Part shown: positions 40,467 through 48,316 of the stretch, piece after piece | Position numbering within the stretch: position 1 is the stretch's first letter | Layout of the letters: every line of letters begins with the position of its first letter | From: Nonomuraea guangzhouensis | GTDB lineage: Bacteria; Actinomycetota; Actinomycetes; Streptosporangiales; Streptosporangiaceae | Reading direction: 5' to 3' | Assembly: GCF_019396345.1 (NCBI RefSeq) | Contig: NZ_JAHKRM010000010.1 | Location: forward strand, 62,001-126,000 | DNA: 64,000 nucleotides | Notes under the pieces: generated by a model | What the model was told of the DNA's origin: nothing | Database searches by the model: none | What the model saw: only the letters and a program-made list of their open reading frames with translations | Position numbers and translations under genes: made by a program

Positions 40467-41504
40467 CTAGTCGGGTTCGGGGTGGGTGACGCGGCAGGTC
40501 TTGTCGGTGGAGCCGAGGATGTTGGCCAGGACCGGGTTGCCGTTCTCACCGAACTTGGCCTGGACGAAGACGATCGGGTTCGGCTCACCGCTCTCCCTGA
40601 GGTACTGCAGGCCGCGTTCGCACAGGGTGATGGCTTGGCTGGAGTTGCCGGCCGACTCCGGGAGGTCGGTGTATATGCGGAGATATCCGCCCACGCTGCG
40701 GATGTCCTTGAGGCGTTTGGCCGCCTTGTCGTCCGGGGGCCAGTGCGTACGGAAGTACTCGGCCGCCTCCTGGTCGGTGTGCGTCGAGGGCCCGTCGGCC
40801 TTGTAGTCGGACGGGTCGTCTCCCGTCGATGGGTCTACGGCCCCGGCGTCCAGGGGCGCTTCAGCCTGGGGTTCGGCTCCGGTGACCGACCCCGGCGTGG
40901 CGCCGGTCGGGGCGCCGGTCGGAGTGCCGTTCTTCGAGCCGCCCGATGGCGGGGCTCCTCCGGAGCGAGGGGTGCTCGCCGGCGACGGGACGACGCTCAT
41001 CGGGATGCGGGTCGTGCCGCCCCGCGCGAGGTCCGGCTCCCCTGAACCGCCGTTCCCGGCCGAGCCGTTGTCGGTGCTGGAATCCGTACCTCCGGACGGG
41101 CGCGCGTCCTCGAAGACATTCCGGCTCGCGTCCGATCGGGGCGCCGGCGTACCGTCCGTGCCGAGCAGCCACAGGGCCGTGCCCGCCAGCACCACCACCC
41201 CCGCGGACAGCCCCACGGCCCACGGACGCCGGGCCTGGGGACGGCGCCGCCGCCCAGCCCGCCGGGACCTCGGCGACGGCCCGTACGGGGAGACGGCCGC
41301 CGCACGCTGCTCAGGAGGTTCGGAGAGACGGCCGGCCACACGCCGCTCGGGGGGTTCGGAGAGACGGCCCGCCGCACGCCGCTCCGGAGGGTCGAAGAGT
41401 GTGCGGCGGCCCGGCGGCGGCGTGCTGGACCGTTCCGCCGCGTGTCGCCCAGAGCCGTGCCCGTCCGACCGCCGCACTCCGCCCGCCCCCTTGGAACGTG
41501 ACAC
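40467..41504 (-). CDS. Repeat-rich single-pass membrane protein of unknown function
   Basis: 345 aa with a GTG start. Residues 35-75 contain three 12-residue repeats (PPERRAAGRLSE, PPERRVAGRLSE, PPEQRAAAVSPY), mirrored in the DNA as 36-bp repeats at about 41285-41395. A basic stretch (RSRRAGRRRRPQARRP) precedes one membrane helix, AVGLSAGVVVLAGTALWLLG (about 95-115), so the N-terminus is inside. Outside is a long Gly/Ser/Pro/Thr linker and a C-terminal folded part (about 235-345) with two Cys (ITLCERG, KTCRVTHP). No known domain recognised. Upstream, GGGAATTCCC (41529-41538) is a perfect palindrome and possible operator. Confidence 0.75.
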   Translation of the reverse strand: MSRSKGAGGVRRSDGHGSGRHAAERSSTPPPGRRTLFDPPERRAAGRLSEPPERRVAGRLSEPPEQRAAAVSPYGPSPRSRRAGRRRRPQARRPWAVGLSAGVVVLAGTALWLLGTDGTPAPRSDASRNVFEDARPSGGTDSSTDNGSAGNGGSGEPDLARGGTTRIPMSVVPSPASTPRSGGAPPSGGSKNGTPTGAPTGATPGSVTGAEPQAEAPLDAGAVDPSTGDDPSDYKADGPSTHTDQEAAEYFRTHWPPDDKAAKRLKDIRSVGGYLRIYTDLPESAGNSSQAITLCERGLQYLRESGEPNPIVFVQAKFGENGNPVLANILGSTDKTCRVTHPEPD

Positions 41505-41608
41505 CCTCGCTCAGCACCGCACAGGCAAGGGAATTCCCATGATTGTGACAAGAGGCGGTAGATCAATTCAGTTGGATCCCCAACTTGGGGCGGCAGTGAC
41601 GATTGTGG

Positions 41609-42310
41609 CTACGGAAGCGCCGCGACGAGCTCCTGGACGGGCTTGCGCACGCCGGTGTAGAAGGGCACCTCGATACGCGTGTGCTCGCGCGCCTTGGCCC
41701 CCCGCAGATGACGCATCAGGTCGACGATCCGGTGCAGCTCGTCGGCCTCGAACGCCAGCATCCACTCGTAGTCGTTCAGCGCGAAGCACGACACCGTGTT
41801 GGCCCGGACGTCCGGATAGTCACGCGCCATGTGACCGTGCTCGGCCAGCATCGCCCGCCGCTCGGCGTCGTCGAGCAGGTACCACTCCAGCGAACGGACG
41901 AACGGGTAGACGCTCACGTAGCCACGCGGCTCCTCCTCGGCAAGGAAGGCCGGAATGTGTGACTTGTTGAACTCGGCCGGCCGGTGCAGCGCCATCGCCG
42001 ACCAGACCGGCGCGCTGTGGCGGCCGAGCGCGGTGCGGCGGAAGCGGGAGTAGACGTCCTGCAGGTCCTCGGCCGTCGGCGCGTGCCACCAGAACATGTA
42101 GTCGGCGTCGGCCCGGAACCCCGCCACGTCGTAGAGACCACGGGTGACGACGTCCTTCAGCGCCGCCTCCTCCAGCAGGTCGACGACCTCGCCGGTCATG
42201 CTCTCGCGGTTGTCGGGACACGGATCGGTCGCCTTGAAAACGGACCACATCGTGTAGCGGATCACCTGGTTCAGATCGCGGGCCTTCGGCCGCGGTGCGC
42301 CCTCAGTCAT
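41609..42310 (-). CDS. hemQ: Coproheme decarboxylase (HemQ/ChdC)
   Basis: 233 aa, chlorite-dismutase fold. It decarboxylates coproheme III to haem b in the Gram-positive haem pathway using peroxide. RDLNQVIRYTMWSVFK opens the first ferredoxin-like half. GYVSVYPFVRSLEWYLL holds the active-site Tyr. EHGHMARDYPDV is the proximal-His segment and NDYEWMLAFEADELHRIVDLM is the family signature. The start overlaps the hemY stop by 8 bp, so the two are translated together. The ATG is followed by a short Pro/Arg leader. Confidence 0.95.
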   Translation of the reverse strand: MTEGAPRPKARDLNQVIRYTMWSVFKATDPCPDNRESMTGEVVDLLEEAALKDVVTRGLYDVAGFRADADYMFWWHAPTAEDLQDVYSRFRRTALGRHSAPVWSAMALHRPAEFNKSHIPAFLAEEEPRGYVSVYPFVRSLEWYLLDDAERRAMLAEHGHMARDYPDVRANTVSCFALNDYEWMLAFEADELHRIVDLMRHLRGAKAREHTRIEVPFYTGVRKPVQELVAALP

Positions 42311-43718
42311 GCGTCCATTGTCCTTCCGGCGAGAGGTGGTCCAGAATCCGGGCCGCGGCCGTACGCGCGGTGGAGACGCACGCGGGGATGCCGAGCCCGT
42401 CGTAGGCCGCCCCGCAGACCGCCAGCCCGGGTTGCACGGCGACCGCCGCGCGGATGCGGGCCACCCGGTCGAGGTGGCCGACGTTGTACTGCGGCAGCCC
42501 CCCTCCCCAGCGCGACACCCGGGTGTCGACCGGCAGCCCGCGTACGCCCATGACGCCGCCCATCTCGGCCGTGGCCAGGGAGACGAGCTCGGGGTCGTCG
42601 CGCTGGAGCACCTGTTCCTCGCCGATCCGGCCGATGGAGCAGCGCACCAGCACCAGGTCGCCCGCCAGGTGCGGCCACTTGACCGAGCTGAACGTGACCG
42701 CCTTGACCGGCCGCCCCTCGACCGGCGGTACGAGATAGCCGCTGCTCGTCGGCGGCGAGGGGAAGGCGTCGACGGGATAGGCCAGGGTGACGATGGCCAT
42801 GCTGGCGTAGTCGATCCGCTCCAGCTCGCTCGCCGCCTTGGGCACCTCGGCCCGCAGCAGCCTGGCGGCGGGGGCGCCCGGCGTGGCGACGATCACCGCG
42901 TCCGCCTCGATGATCTCGGGTCTCGGCACGGGGCCGGTCACGAGCCGCCAGCCGTGTTCGGTGCGGTGCAGTTCGCGTACGGTGACGCCGGTCCTGACGT
43001 CGGCGCCCGACGCCTTGGCGACCGCTTCCGGCAGGCTGCCGAGCCCGGTCCTGAGCGAGGTGAAGACCGGTCCCGCGTCCCGGGGCGTCTCCTCCACGAT
43101 CTGCCTGGTCGCCGTGAGCAGCGAACGCTCGGAGCGCGCGGCGGCGGCGATCCCCGGCATCGTGGCCTCCAGCGACAGCCGGTCGGCCCGGCCCGCGTAG
43201 ACACCGCCGAGCAGCGGCTCGACCAGCCGGTCGAGCACCTCGCCGCCCATCCTGGCCCGGATGTAGGAGGCTACGGAGACGTCGGTGCGTACCAGGGTGG
43301 GGGGCAGGATCTGGTCGAGCGGCACGCGCGCCAGCCCGCCGGGCGACACGATGCCGGACTTCGCCAGCTCCATCAGGTCGGCGGGCACTCCCATGACCTG
43401 CCCCTTGGGCATCGGCCGCAGCGCGCCCCGGGTGTAGATGGCGGCGCGGGTGACGCCTGGGTCCACCAGGTCGTCGCCGAGCCCGACGGCCTTGGCCAGC
43501 TCCTTGCCCTCGGGCCGCCTGGCCAGCATGGCCTCCGCGCCGGCATCGACGTCGACGCCCGCGACCTCGGAGACGAGCAGCTTGCCGCCGATGCGCGGGC
43601 TGCCTTCCAGCACGGTCACCTTCACGCGCTCGCCCGCGCCCTGCTTGAGGTGCCACGCGGCGGCCAGCCCAGAGATCCCGCCCCCGATGACAACCACGTG
43701 CGCCTGTTTCCCTACCAC
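42303..43718 (-). CDS. hemY: Coproporphyrinogen III oxidase, HemY/CgoX type
   Basis: 471 aa. GTG 43718 is preceded by AGGAGGC. The FAD-binding start is VVIGGGISGLAAAWHL (G-x-G-x2-G), followed by VLEGSPRIGGKL and DAGAEAMLARRPEG. The C-terminus has the FAD contact GLAVCGAAYDGLGIPACVSTA. In this lineage HemY oxidises coproporphyrinogen III to coproporphyrin III, ahead of ferrochelatase and HemQ. It is coupled to hemQ. hemE lies 1 kb away on the same strand but is separated by a DUF4349 gene of opposite orientation. Confidence 0.95.
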   Translation of the reverse strand: MVGKQAHVVVIGGGISGLAAAWHLKQGAGERVKVTVLEGSPRIGGKLLVSEVAGVDVDAGAEAMLARRPEGKELAKAVGLGDDLVDPGVTRAAIYTRGALRPMPKGQVMGVPADLMELAKSGIVSPGGLARVPLDQILPPTLVRTDVSVASYIRARMGGEVLDRLVEPLLGGVYAGRADRLSLEATMPGIAAAARSERSLLTATRQIVEETPRDAGPVFTSLRTGLGSLPEAVAKASGADVRTGVTVRELHRTEHGWRLVTGPVPRPEIIEADAVIVATPGAPAARLLRAEVPKAASELERIDYASMAIVTLAYPVDAFPSPPTSSGYLVPPVEGRPVKAVTFSSVKWPHLAGDLVLVRCSIGRIGEEQVLQRDDPELVSLATAEMGGVMGVRGLPVDTRVSRWGGGLPQYNVGHLDRVARIRAAVAVQPGLAVCGAAYDGLGIPACVSTARTAAARILDHLSPEGQWTHD

Positions 43719-43834
43719 GCCTCCTGACGCTACCGCTTTATGGGCGCGACCTGCGTTTCGGGGGCGAGGACGCGCGTGACCGGACCGTGACGCTCGCCGT
43801 CAAACCCGCCCGAGGCGCCACCCGTCTTATGTTC

Positions 43835-44785
43835 ATGGAGAGAATCCGGTACGGCGTAGCGTTATCGGCCGCCTGTGCGGTCCTGGTCCTGTCCGGCTGT
43901 GGTGGTGGCGAGGCGACCCTCCAATCCGGCAAGGCCATAGCCCCGGCGTCGGCACCCGACGCGGCGTCCGGCGAGAGCAGGGAGGCGTACGCCGCCCAGG
44001 ACAGCGCGTCCACCCCGCAGAAGCAGCCGGCCGCCAAATCCGCCGAGAACATCGCCTCGAACGTCAAGGTCACCCAGCAGGACCGCCAGGTCATCTACAC
44101 CGCGAGCATGACCGTACGGGCCAAGGAGGTCACGGGGGCGGCGCTCCAGGCCAAGCAGATCGTCACCACCGCCGGCGGCTACCTGTCGAAGGAGGAGTCG
44201 AACTCGGCCGAGGGCAGCGAGGCCAGCGCCCTGCTGGAGTTCAAGATCCCGCCCGCCCGCTACGGCGAGGTGCTCACCACGCTGGGCAAGAACCTCGGCA
44301 AGCAGCTGTCGGTCCAGCAGGGCACCCAGGACGTCACACTGCAGGTGGCCGACGTCAACAGCCGGCTGAAGTCGGCCCAGCAGGCCCTCGAATCGCTGCG
44401 TACGCTGCTGAAGAAGGCCGACACGATCGGCCAGGTGTTGCAGGTCGAGCGGGAGATCTCCGACCGCGAGGCCGACCTGGAGTCACTGCAGTCCCAGCAG
44501 AAGGAGCTCGCCACCCAGGTCGGCATGGCCACGCTCACGCTCCGGCTGGTCGGCCCCGTCGCGGTCGTGGAGGAGCCGTCGGAGGAGCCGGCCGGCTTCC
44601 TCGGCGGCCTGAAGTCGGGCTGGGCGGCGCTGGTCGGGTTCGTGAAGGTCGCGTTGACGGTCGTCGGCGTGGTACTGCCGTGGCTGATCGTGGTCGTGCC
44701 CCTGACCGCCCTGATGGTCTTCCTCGTACGGCGCCGCCGCCCTTCGCGCCCGGCCCCGGCGGAGACTCAGACTCAGGCTTCGTGA
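43835..44785 (+). CDS. DUF4349 lipoprotein
   Basis: 316 aa from ATG 43835; ATG 43829 is equally possible. A lipoprotein signal (RIRYGVALSAACAVLVLSGC, lipobox L-S-G-C) is followed by a linker rich in Ala/Ser/Lys. The DUF4349 domain starts at RQVIYTASMTVRAKEV and includes ITTAGG-like VTTAGGYLSKEE, then a coiled-coil (SRLKSAQQALESLRTLLKK, REISDREADLESLQSQQKEL). A C-terminal hydrophobic hairpin (VALTVVGVVLPWLIVVVPLTAL) precedes a basic tail. It is membrane-bound at both ends and probably an envelope scaffold. It sits between hemY and hemE, overlapping the convergent hemE by 13 bp. Confidence 0.9.
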   Translation: MERIRYGVALSAACAVLVLSGCGGGEATLQSGKAIAPASAPDAASGESREAYAAQDSASTPQKQPAAKSAENIASNVKVTQQDRQVIYTASMTVRAKEVTGAALQAKQIVTTAGGYLSKEESNSAEGSEASALLEFKIPPARYGEVLTTLGKNLGKQLSVQQGTQDVTLQVADVNSRLKSAQQALESLRTLLKKADTIGQVLQVEREISDREADLESLQSQQKELATQVGMATLTLRLVGPVAVVEEPSEEPAGFLGGLKSGWAALVGFVKVALTVVGVVLPWLIVVVPLTALMVFLVRRRRPSRPAPAETQTQAS

Positions 44786-45795
44786 ACCAAATCGGTCAGC
44801 CGCTTGAGCTGGTCGGGGTCGGTCGAGGGCAGCACGCCGTGGCCGAGGTTGAAGACGTGGCCCTCGGCCGCCTCGCCACGGCGCAGCACCTCGCGGGCCT
44901 TGCGCTCGACGACCTCCCACGGGGCCAGGAGCAGCGCGGGGTCGAGGTTGCCCTGCAGCGCCTTGCCGGGCCCCACCCGGCGGGCGGCCTCGTCGAGCGG
45001 CACCCGCCAGTCGACGCCCACCACGTCGGCCCCGGCCTCGCCGAACAGGCTCAGCAGCTCGCCGGTGCCCACGCCGAAGTGGATGCGCGGCACGTCGAGG
45101 TCGGCCAGCCCGTCGAAGATGCGGCGCGTGTGGGGCAGCACGAACTCGCGGTAGTCGTCGGGGGCCACCGCGCCCACCCACGAGTCGAACAGCTGGACGG
45201 CCGACGCCCCGGCCCGGACCTGGATGCGCAGGTGCTCCAGGACGATGGTGCTGAGTCGGTCCATCAGCGCGTGCCACAGCTTGGGGTCGCCGTACATCAT
45301 GGCCTTGGTGCGGTCGTGGTTCCTGGACGGGCCGCCCTCGATGAGGTACGCGCCGAGCGTGAACGGCGCGCCCGTGAAGCCGATCAGCGGCGTGGCGCCC
45401 AGCTCGCCGGTCAGCGCCTCGATCGCCTCGGTCACGTAGGGCATGTCGCCGGGCTCCAGCGGGCGCAGCGCCTCGATCCCGGCGGCGTCGCGGATCGGAT
45501 CGGCTATGACCGGGCCGACTCCCGGCTTGATGTCGAGGTCGACGCCGATGGCCTTGAGCGGCACGACGATGTCGCTGAAGAAGATGGCCGCGTCGACGCC
45601 GTAGCGGCGGACGGGTTGCAGGGTGATCTCGACGATGAGGTCGGGCGTCGCGCACGCGGTGAGCATCGGCACGCCCTCGCGGACCTTCAGGTATTCGGGC
45701 AGCGAGCGCCCCGCCATCCGCATGTACCAGACCGGGGTGTGCGGAACGGGCTGGCGGCGGCAGGCGCGCAGGAACGCTGAGTCGGCGAGATTCAC
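44773..45795 (-). CDS. hemE: Uroporphyrinogen decarboxylase
   Basis: 340 aa from GTG 45795; the open frame reaches 45873 but the family starts near LADSAFLRACRRQPV. It removes four carboxylates of uroporphyrinogen III to give coproporphyrinogen III, the substrate for HemY. Conserved HTPVWYMRMAGRSLPEY is the N-terminal signature (Arg and the following loop bind substrate). FFSDIVVPLKAIGVDLDI, IGFTGAPFTLGAYLIEGG, QLFDSWVGAVAP and HFGVGTGELL follow in order. GGAGG abuts the GTG, too close to act normally, so the exact start is uncertain. Confidence 0.94.
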   Translation of the reverse strand: MNLADSAFLRACRRQPVPHTPVWYMRMAGRSLPEYLKVREGVPMLTACATPDLIVEITLQPVRRYGVDAAIFFSDIVVPLKAIGVDLDIKPGVGPVIADPIRDAAGIEALRPLEPGDMPYVTEAIEALTGELGATPLIGFTGAPFTLGAYLIEGGPSRNHDRTKAMMYGDPKLWHALMDRLSTIVLEHLRIQVRAGASAVQLFDSWVGAVAPDDYREFVLPHTRRIFDGLADLDVPRIHFGVGTGELLSLFGEAGADVVGVDWRVPLDEAARRVGPGKALQGNLDPALLLAPWEVVERKAREVLRRGEAAEGHVFNLGHGVLPSTDPDQLKRLTDLVHEA

Positions 45796-46111
45796 CCTCC
45801 AAGGGTGCCATGACCTCGCGCCGGTCCGGCCACCGGTGCGAGGTGTCGGAAAAGCATGCATTGAATGGGCCAAATCATGATCAGATAGCTAGATGGATGT
45901 TTACCGGTCGGCTCGGCATCGGCGGCACACACGGGTCGTCCGTACCCCATGGGTGACCAGAAAGCCGGTCTCGTCTGGACCAAAAGTTGGCCAAGCCACC
46001 GCGCGGCATCGATTCAGCATCCACTTTCGGGACACGCCGAGCGCGTTGCGGCGAATTGTCAGCGTGCCGTGCCAACGTCGGAGCGACGACCCGAAGAAAG
46101 GCTCCGGTGCG
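45796..46111. other. Divergent intergenic region hemE / small Cys-rich gene
   Basis: 316 bp. Short open frames on both strands have no coding signature. AAAAGCATGCATTGAATGGG (45853-45872) is AT-richer and may include the hemE promoter. CGGTCCGGCCACCGG near 45825 could form a small hairpin. No operator pair is convincing. Confidence 0.4.
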
Positions 46112-46315
46112 ATGACCGCGTTGTGGGGTTCCCCAGGACACCGCAGTGAGCACTGCGCTCCCTGCGCCGGCGAGCGGCTGTTCGAGCAGCCTCCGTGTCC
46201 CGATGGGCACGAGCCGGGCGACTGTCCGGAGTGGGCCTGCCTCGACTGCGGCCACGCGATCATCCTCGGCGGCATCACTCTGCCGGTCCGTCAGCTAGCT
46301 ATGGCATCGGTTTGA
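46112..46315 (+). CDS. 67-aa Cys/His-rich small protein
   Basis: ATG 46112, with AAAGG about 10 bases upstream. The product starts MTALWGSPGHRSEHCAPCAG and holds six cysteines and several histidines: C-x2-C in HCAPC, then CPDGHEPGDCPEW, then C-x2-C in ACLDCGHAI. The two outer knuckles and the central C/H set suggest a zinc-binding mini-domain, followed by a hydrophobic tail IILGGITLPV. Codon use fits real coding. It is followed by the DUF3000 gene 60 bp later. Role unknown; zinc binding is inferred from pattern only. Confidence 0.7.
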   Translation: MTALWGSPGHRSEHCAPCAGERLFEQPPCPDGHEPGDCPEWACLDCGHAIILGGITLPVRQLAMASV

Positions 46316-46363
46316 TCGCGAACTATGAGCACCCCCGTGGTCCCCTTCCGCCCGTCTTCGACC

Positions 46364-46378
46364 TACGCTTCGGCTATG
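46364..46378 (+). promoter_or_regulatory. Leaderless promoter -10 for the DUF3000 gene
   Basis: TACGCT (46364-46369) lies 6 bases before ATG 46376, the same hexamer and spacing as msrB. It supports 46376 as the start instead of ATG 46325. Confidence 0.6.
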
Positions 46379-46972
46379 ACCCTCGGTGAGCAGCCGCCGG
46401 CCCCCGCCTCTTTCAGGCGCGCGGTCGAAAGCCTGCGTCAGGCCGAGGTCCGGCCGGAGATCGAGCTCGAAGACCTGCCCGCGCCCCAGCGGCTGGCCCC
46501 CTTCGCGGCCGCGATCGGCGCCTCGGTCTACCGCGAGGACGACGAACTCGCGGTCGGCAGGCTGATCCTGCTCTTCGACCCCGACGGCCAGCGCGGCTGG
46601 GAGGGTCCGTTCCGGCTGGTCGCCTACGTCAGGGCCGACATGGAGCCGGAGATCACCTCCGACCCCCTGCTCGGCCCCGTCGCCTGGAGCTGGCTCACCG
46701 AGGCGCTGGAGGCCCATCAGGCCGACTACTCCGCCGCTGGCGGTACCGTGACTAGAGCCGTGTCCGAGGGGTTCGGCAACAAGGCCGAAGATCCGGTCAC
46801 CACCGAGCTAGAGCTGAGGGCGTCCTGGTCGCCCGCGCATGAGGATCTCTCCGGCCATGTGGCTGCCTGGTGCGATCTCATGTGCCTGGCGGCCGGGATC
46901 CCACCGCTCCCTCCCGACGTGGCCGCCATGCCGCGCCGACGTGAAGATCCGGAGAGTGACCGTACGAAGTGA
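46376..46972 (+). CDS. DUF3000 domain protein
   Basis: 198 aa from the leaderless ATG 46376. The whole length is DUF3000: FRRAVESLRQAEVRPEIELE, DLPAPQRLAPFAAAIGASV, VGRLILLFDPDGQRGWEGPF and VAYVRADMEPEI, then AWSWLTEALEAH and GTVTRAVSEGFG. The family is restricted to actinobacteria and is nearly always next to ribonuclease D, as here (45-bp gap). No catalytic residues are evident; it is probably cytoplasmic. The genomic pairing suggests a role linked to RNA processing (inference). Confidence 0.93.
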   Translation: MTLGEQPPAPASFRRAVESLRQAEVRPEIELEDLPAPQRLAPFAAAIGASVYREDDELAVGRLILLFDPDGQRGWEGPFRLVAYVRADMEPEITSDPLLGPVAWSWLTEALEAHQADYSAAGGTVTRAVSEGFGNKAEDPVTTELELRASWSPAHEDLSGHVAAWCDLMCLAAGIPPLPPDVAAMPRRREDPESDRTK

Positions 46973-47017
46973 GGGCACCAGTCAATACCGCACAAGGGTC
47001 ATGAGGTCGGTGAACTC

Positions 47018-48244
47018 ATGACAGAAGAACGAACCGTCGTCCCACTGCTGGAGCCGCGTGACGGCATCCCGCCGGTCGTCGAGGATGCGGCGTCGTTGGC
47101 GCGCGTCGTCGAGGCCTTCGGGGCCGGCACCGGTCCCGTGGCGGTCGACGCCGAGCGGGCCTCCGGCTACCGCTACGGCAACCGCGCCTACCTGGTGCAG
47201 CTGCGCCGGGCGGGCGCGGGCAGCGCGCTGATCGACCCGATCGCCTGCCCCGACCTGTCGGGGCTGGACGAGGCGGTGTCGGGCGCGGAGATCGTGCTGC
47301 ACGCCGCCTCGCAGGATCTGGCGTGCCTGCTGGAGGTCGGGTTCCGGCCGCGTGACATGTTCGACACCGAGCTGGCGGGCCGGTTGCTCGGCTACGAGCG
47401 GGTGGGGCTCGGCACGATGGTCGAGACCGTGCTCGGGCTGCGGCTGGAGAAGGGCCACTCGGCGGCCGACTGGTCCACCAGGCCGCTGCCCGAAGACTGG
47501 TTGCGCTACGCCGCGCTCGACGTCGAGGTGCTGGTCGAGCTCCGCGACGTGCTCCACGACGAGCTCGTGGAGAGCGGCAAGCTGGAGTGGGCGCGCGAGG
47601 AGTTCGCCGCCGTGCTCAACACCCCGCCGCCGGTCCCCCGCTCCGATCCGTGGCGGCGTACGTCGGGCATCCACAAGGTACGCAACATGCGGGCGCTGGC
47701 GATCGTGCGTGAGCTGTGGACCATGCGTGACCGCATCGCCCGCGAGAGCGACCTGGCACCCGGCCGGGTGCTGCCCGACTCGGCGATCGTCACGGCCGCG
47801 CTGGAAGTGCCGCGCACCAAGAAGGCGCTCACCGAGATCTCGGCGTTCACCGGACGCAGCGCGCGCAGGCACATGAGCGACTGGCTGGCCGCGGTGAGCA
47901 GGGCGCGCGGGCTGCCCGAATCCCAGTTGCCGCAGCCGAGCACGCCCGGCGACGGGCCGCCCCCGGCCAACCGCTGGGCCGACCGTGATCCGGCGGCGGC
48001 CAAACGACTCGCCGCCGCCCGCGCCGTCGTGGCCGCGCTCGCCGACGAGCACCGCATGCCCACGGAGAACCTGCTGCAGCCCGACGCGGTGCGCAGGCTC
48101 ACCTGGGAGCCGCCGGAAGAGGTCACCGACGACACCGTGACCGCCCGGCTGCGCGGGCTCGGCGCCCGCGAATGGCAGCTCTCCCTCACCGCCCATCCGC
48201 TCGCCAAGGCCCTGTCCCGTCTGGAGACCAAGGGCGAGCTCTAG
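47018..48244 (+). CDS. rnd: Ribonuclease D (3'-5' exoribonuclease with HRDC domain)
   Basis: 408 aa. The DEDD exonuclease domain spans about 20-200: the first Asp/Glu pair in VAVDAERASGYRYG, the second Asp in IVLHAASQDLACLLE, and the Y-x3-D group in WLRYAALDVEVLVEL. A linker and an HRDC helical domain follow (RALAIVRELWTMRDRIARE). It trims 3' ends of tRNA and other small RNAs. ATG 47018 has TGAGGT about 8 bases upstream. It probably shares a transcript with DUF3000. Confidence 0.95.
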   Translation: MTEERTVVPLLEPRDGIPPVVEDAASLARVVEAFGAGTGPVAVDAERASGYRYGNRAYLVQLRRAGAGSALIDPIACPDLSGLDEAVSGAEIVLHAASQDLACLLEVGFRPRDMFDTELAGRLLGYERVGLGTMVETVLGLRLEKGHSAADWSTRPLPEDWLRYAALDVEVLVELRDVLHDELVESGKLEWAREEFAAVLNTPPPVPRSDPWRRTSGIHKVRNMRALAIVRELWTMRDRIARESDLAPGRVLPDSAIVTAALEVPRTKKALTEISAFTGRSARRHMSDWLAAVSRARGLPESQLPQPSTPGDGPPPANRWADRDPAAAKRLAAARAVVAALADEHRMPTENLLQPDAVRRLTWEPPEEVTDDTVTARLRGLGAREWQLSLTAHPLAKALSRLETKGEL

Positions 48245-48255
48245 GTACGGGCCAC

Positions 48256-48302
48256 TTGACGCCCCCACGGGGGCGGCCTTACCGTTCGGGAAAGCGCTTT
48301 CC
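48256..48302 (+). promoter_or_regulatory. Promoter with LacI-type operator for the sugar operon
   Basis: TTGACG (48256-48261) and TACCGT (48280-48285) are 18 bp apart. The perfect palindrome GGAAAGCGCTTTCC (48289-48302) follows immediately, covering the expected start of transcription. It is the classic LacI/CcpA-type half-site pair with central CG. An almost identical site precedes the lacI gene at 57026-57039, so that regulator is the likely repressor. Confidence 0.8.
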
Positions 48303-48316
48303 GTGAAAGGATCCTC

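Noticed and set aside
40301..40588. Short reading frames through the 84-bp repeats.
   Set aside because: They have no start signals, are low complexity, and one overlaps the 3' end of the real gene at 40467.
41578..41590. CCCCAACTTGGGG as a terminator after hemQ or a hairpin.
   Set aside because: The loop is only about 3 bases with a 5-bp stem and it lies upstream of the next gene; too weak to call.
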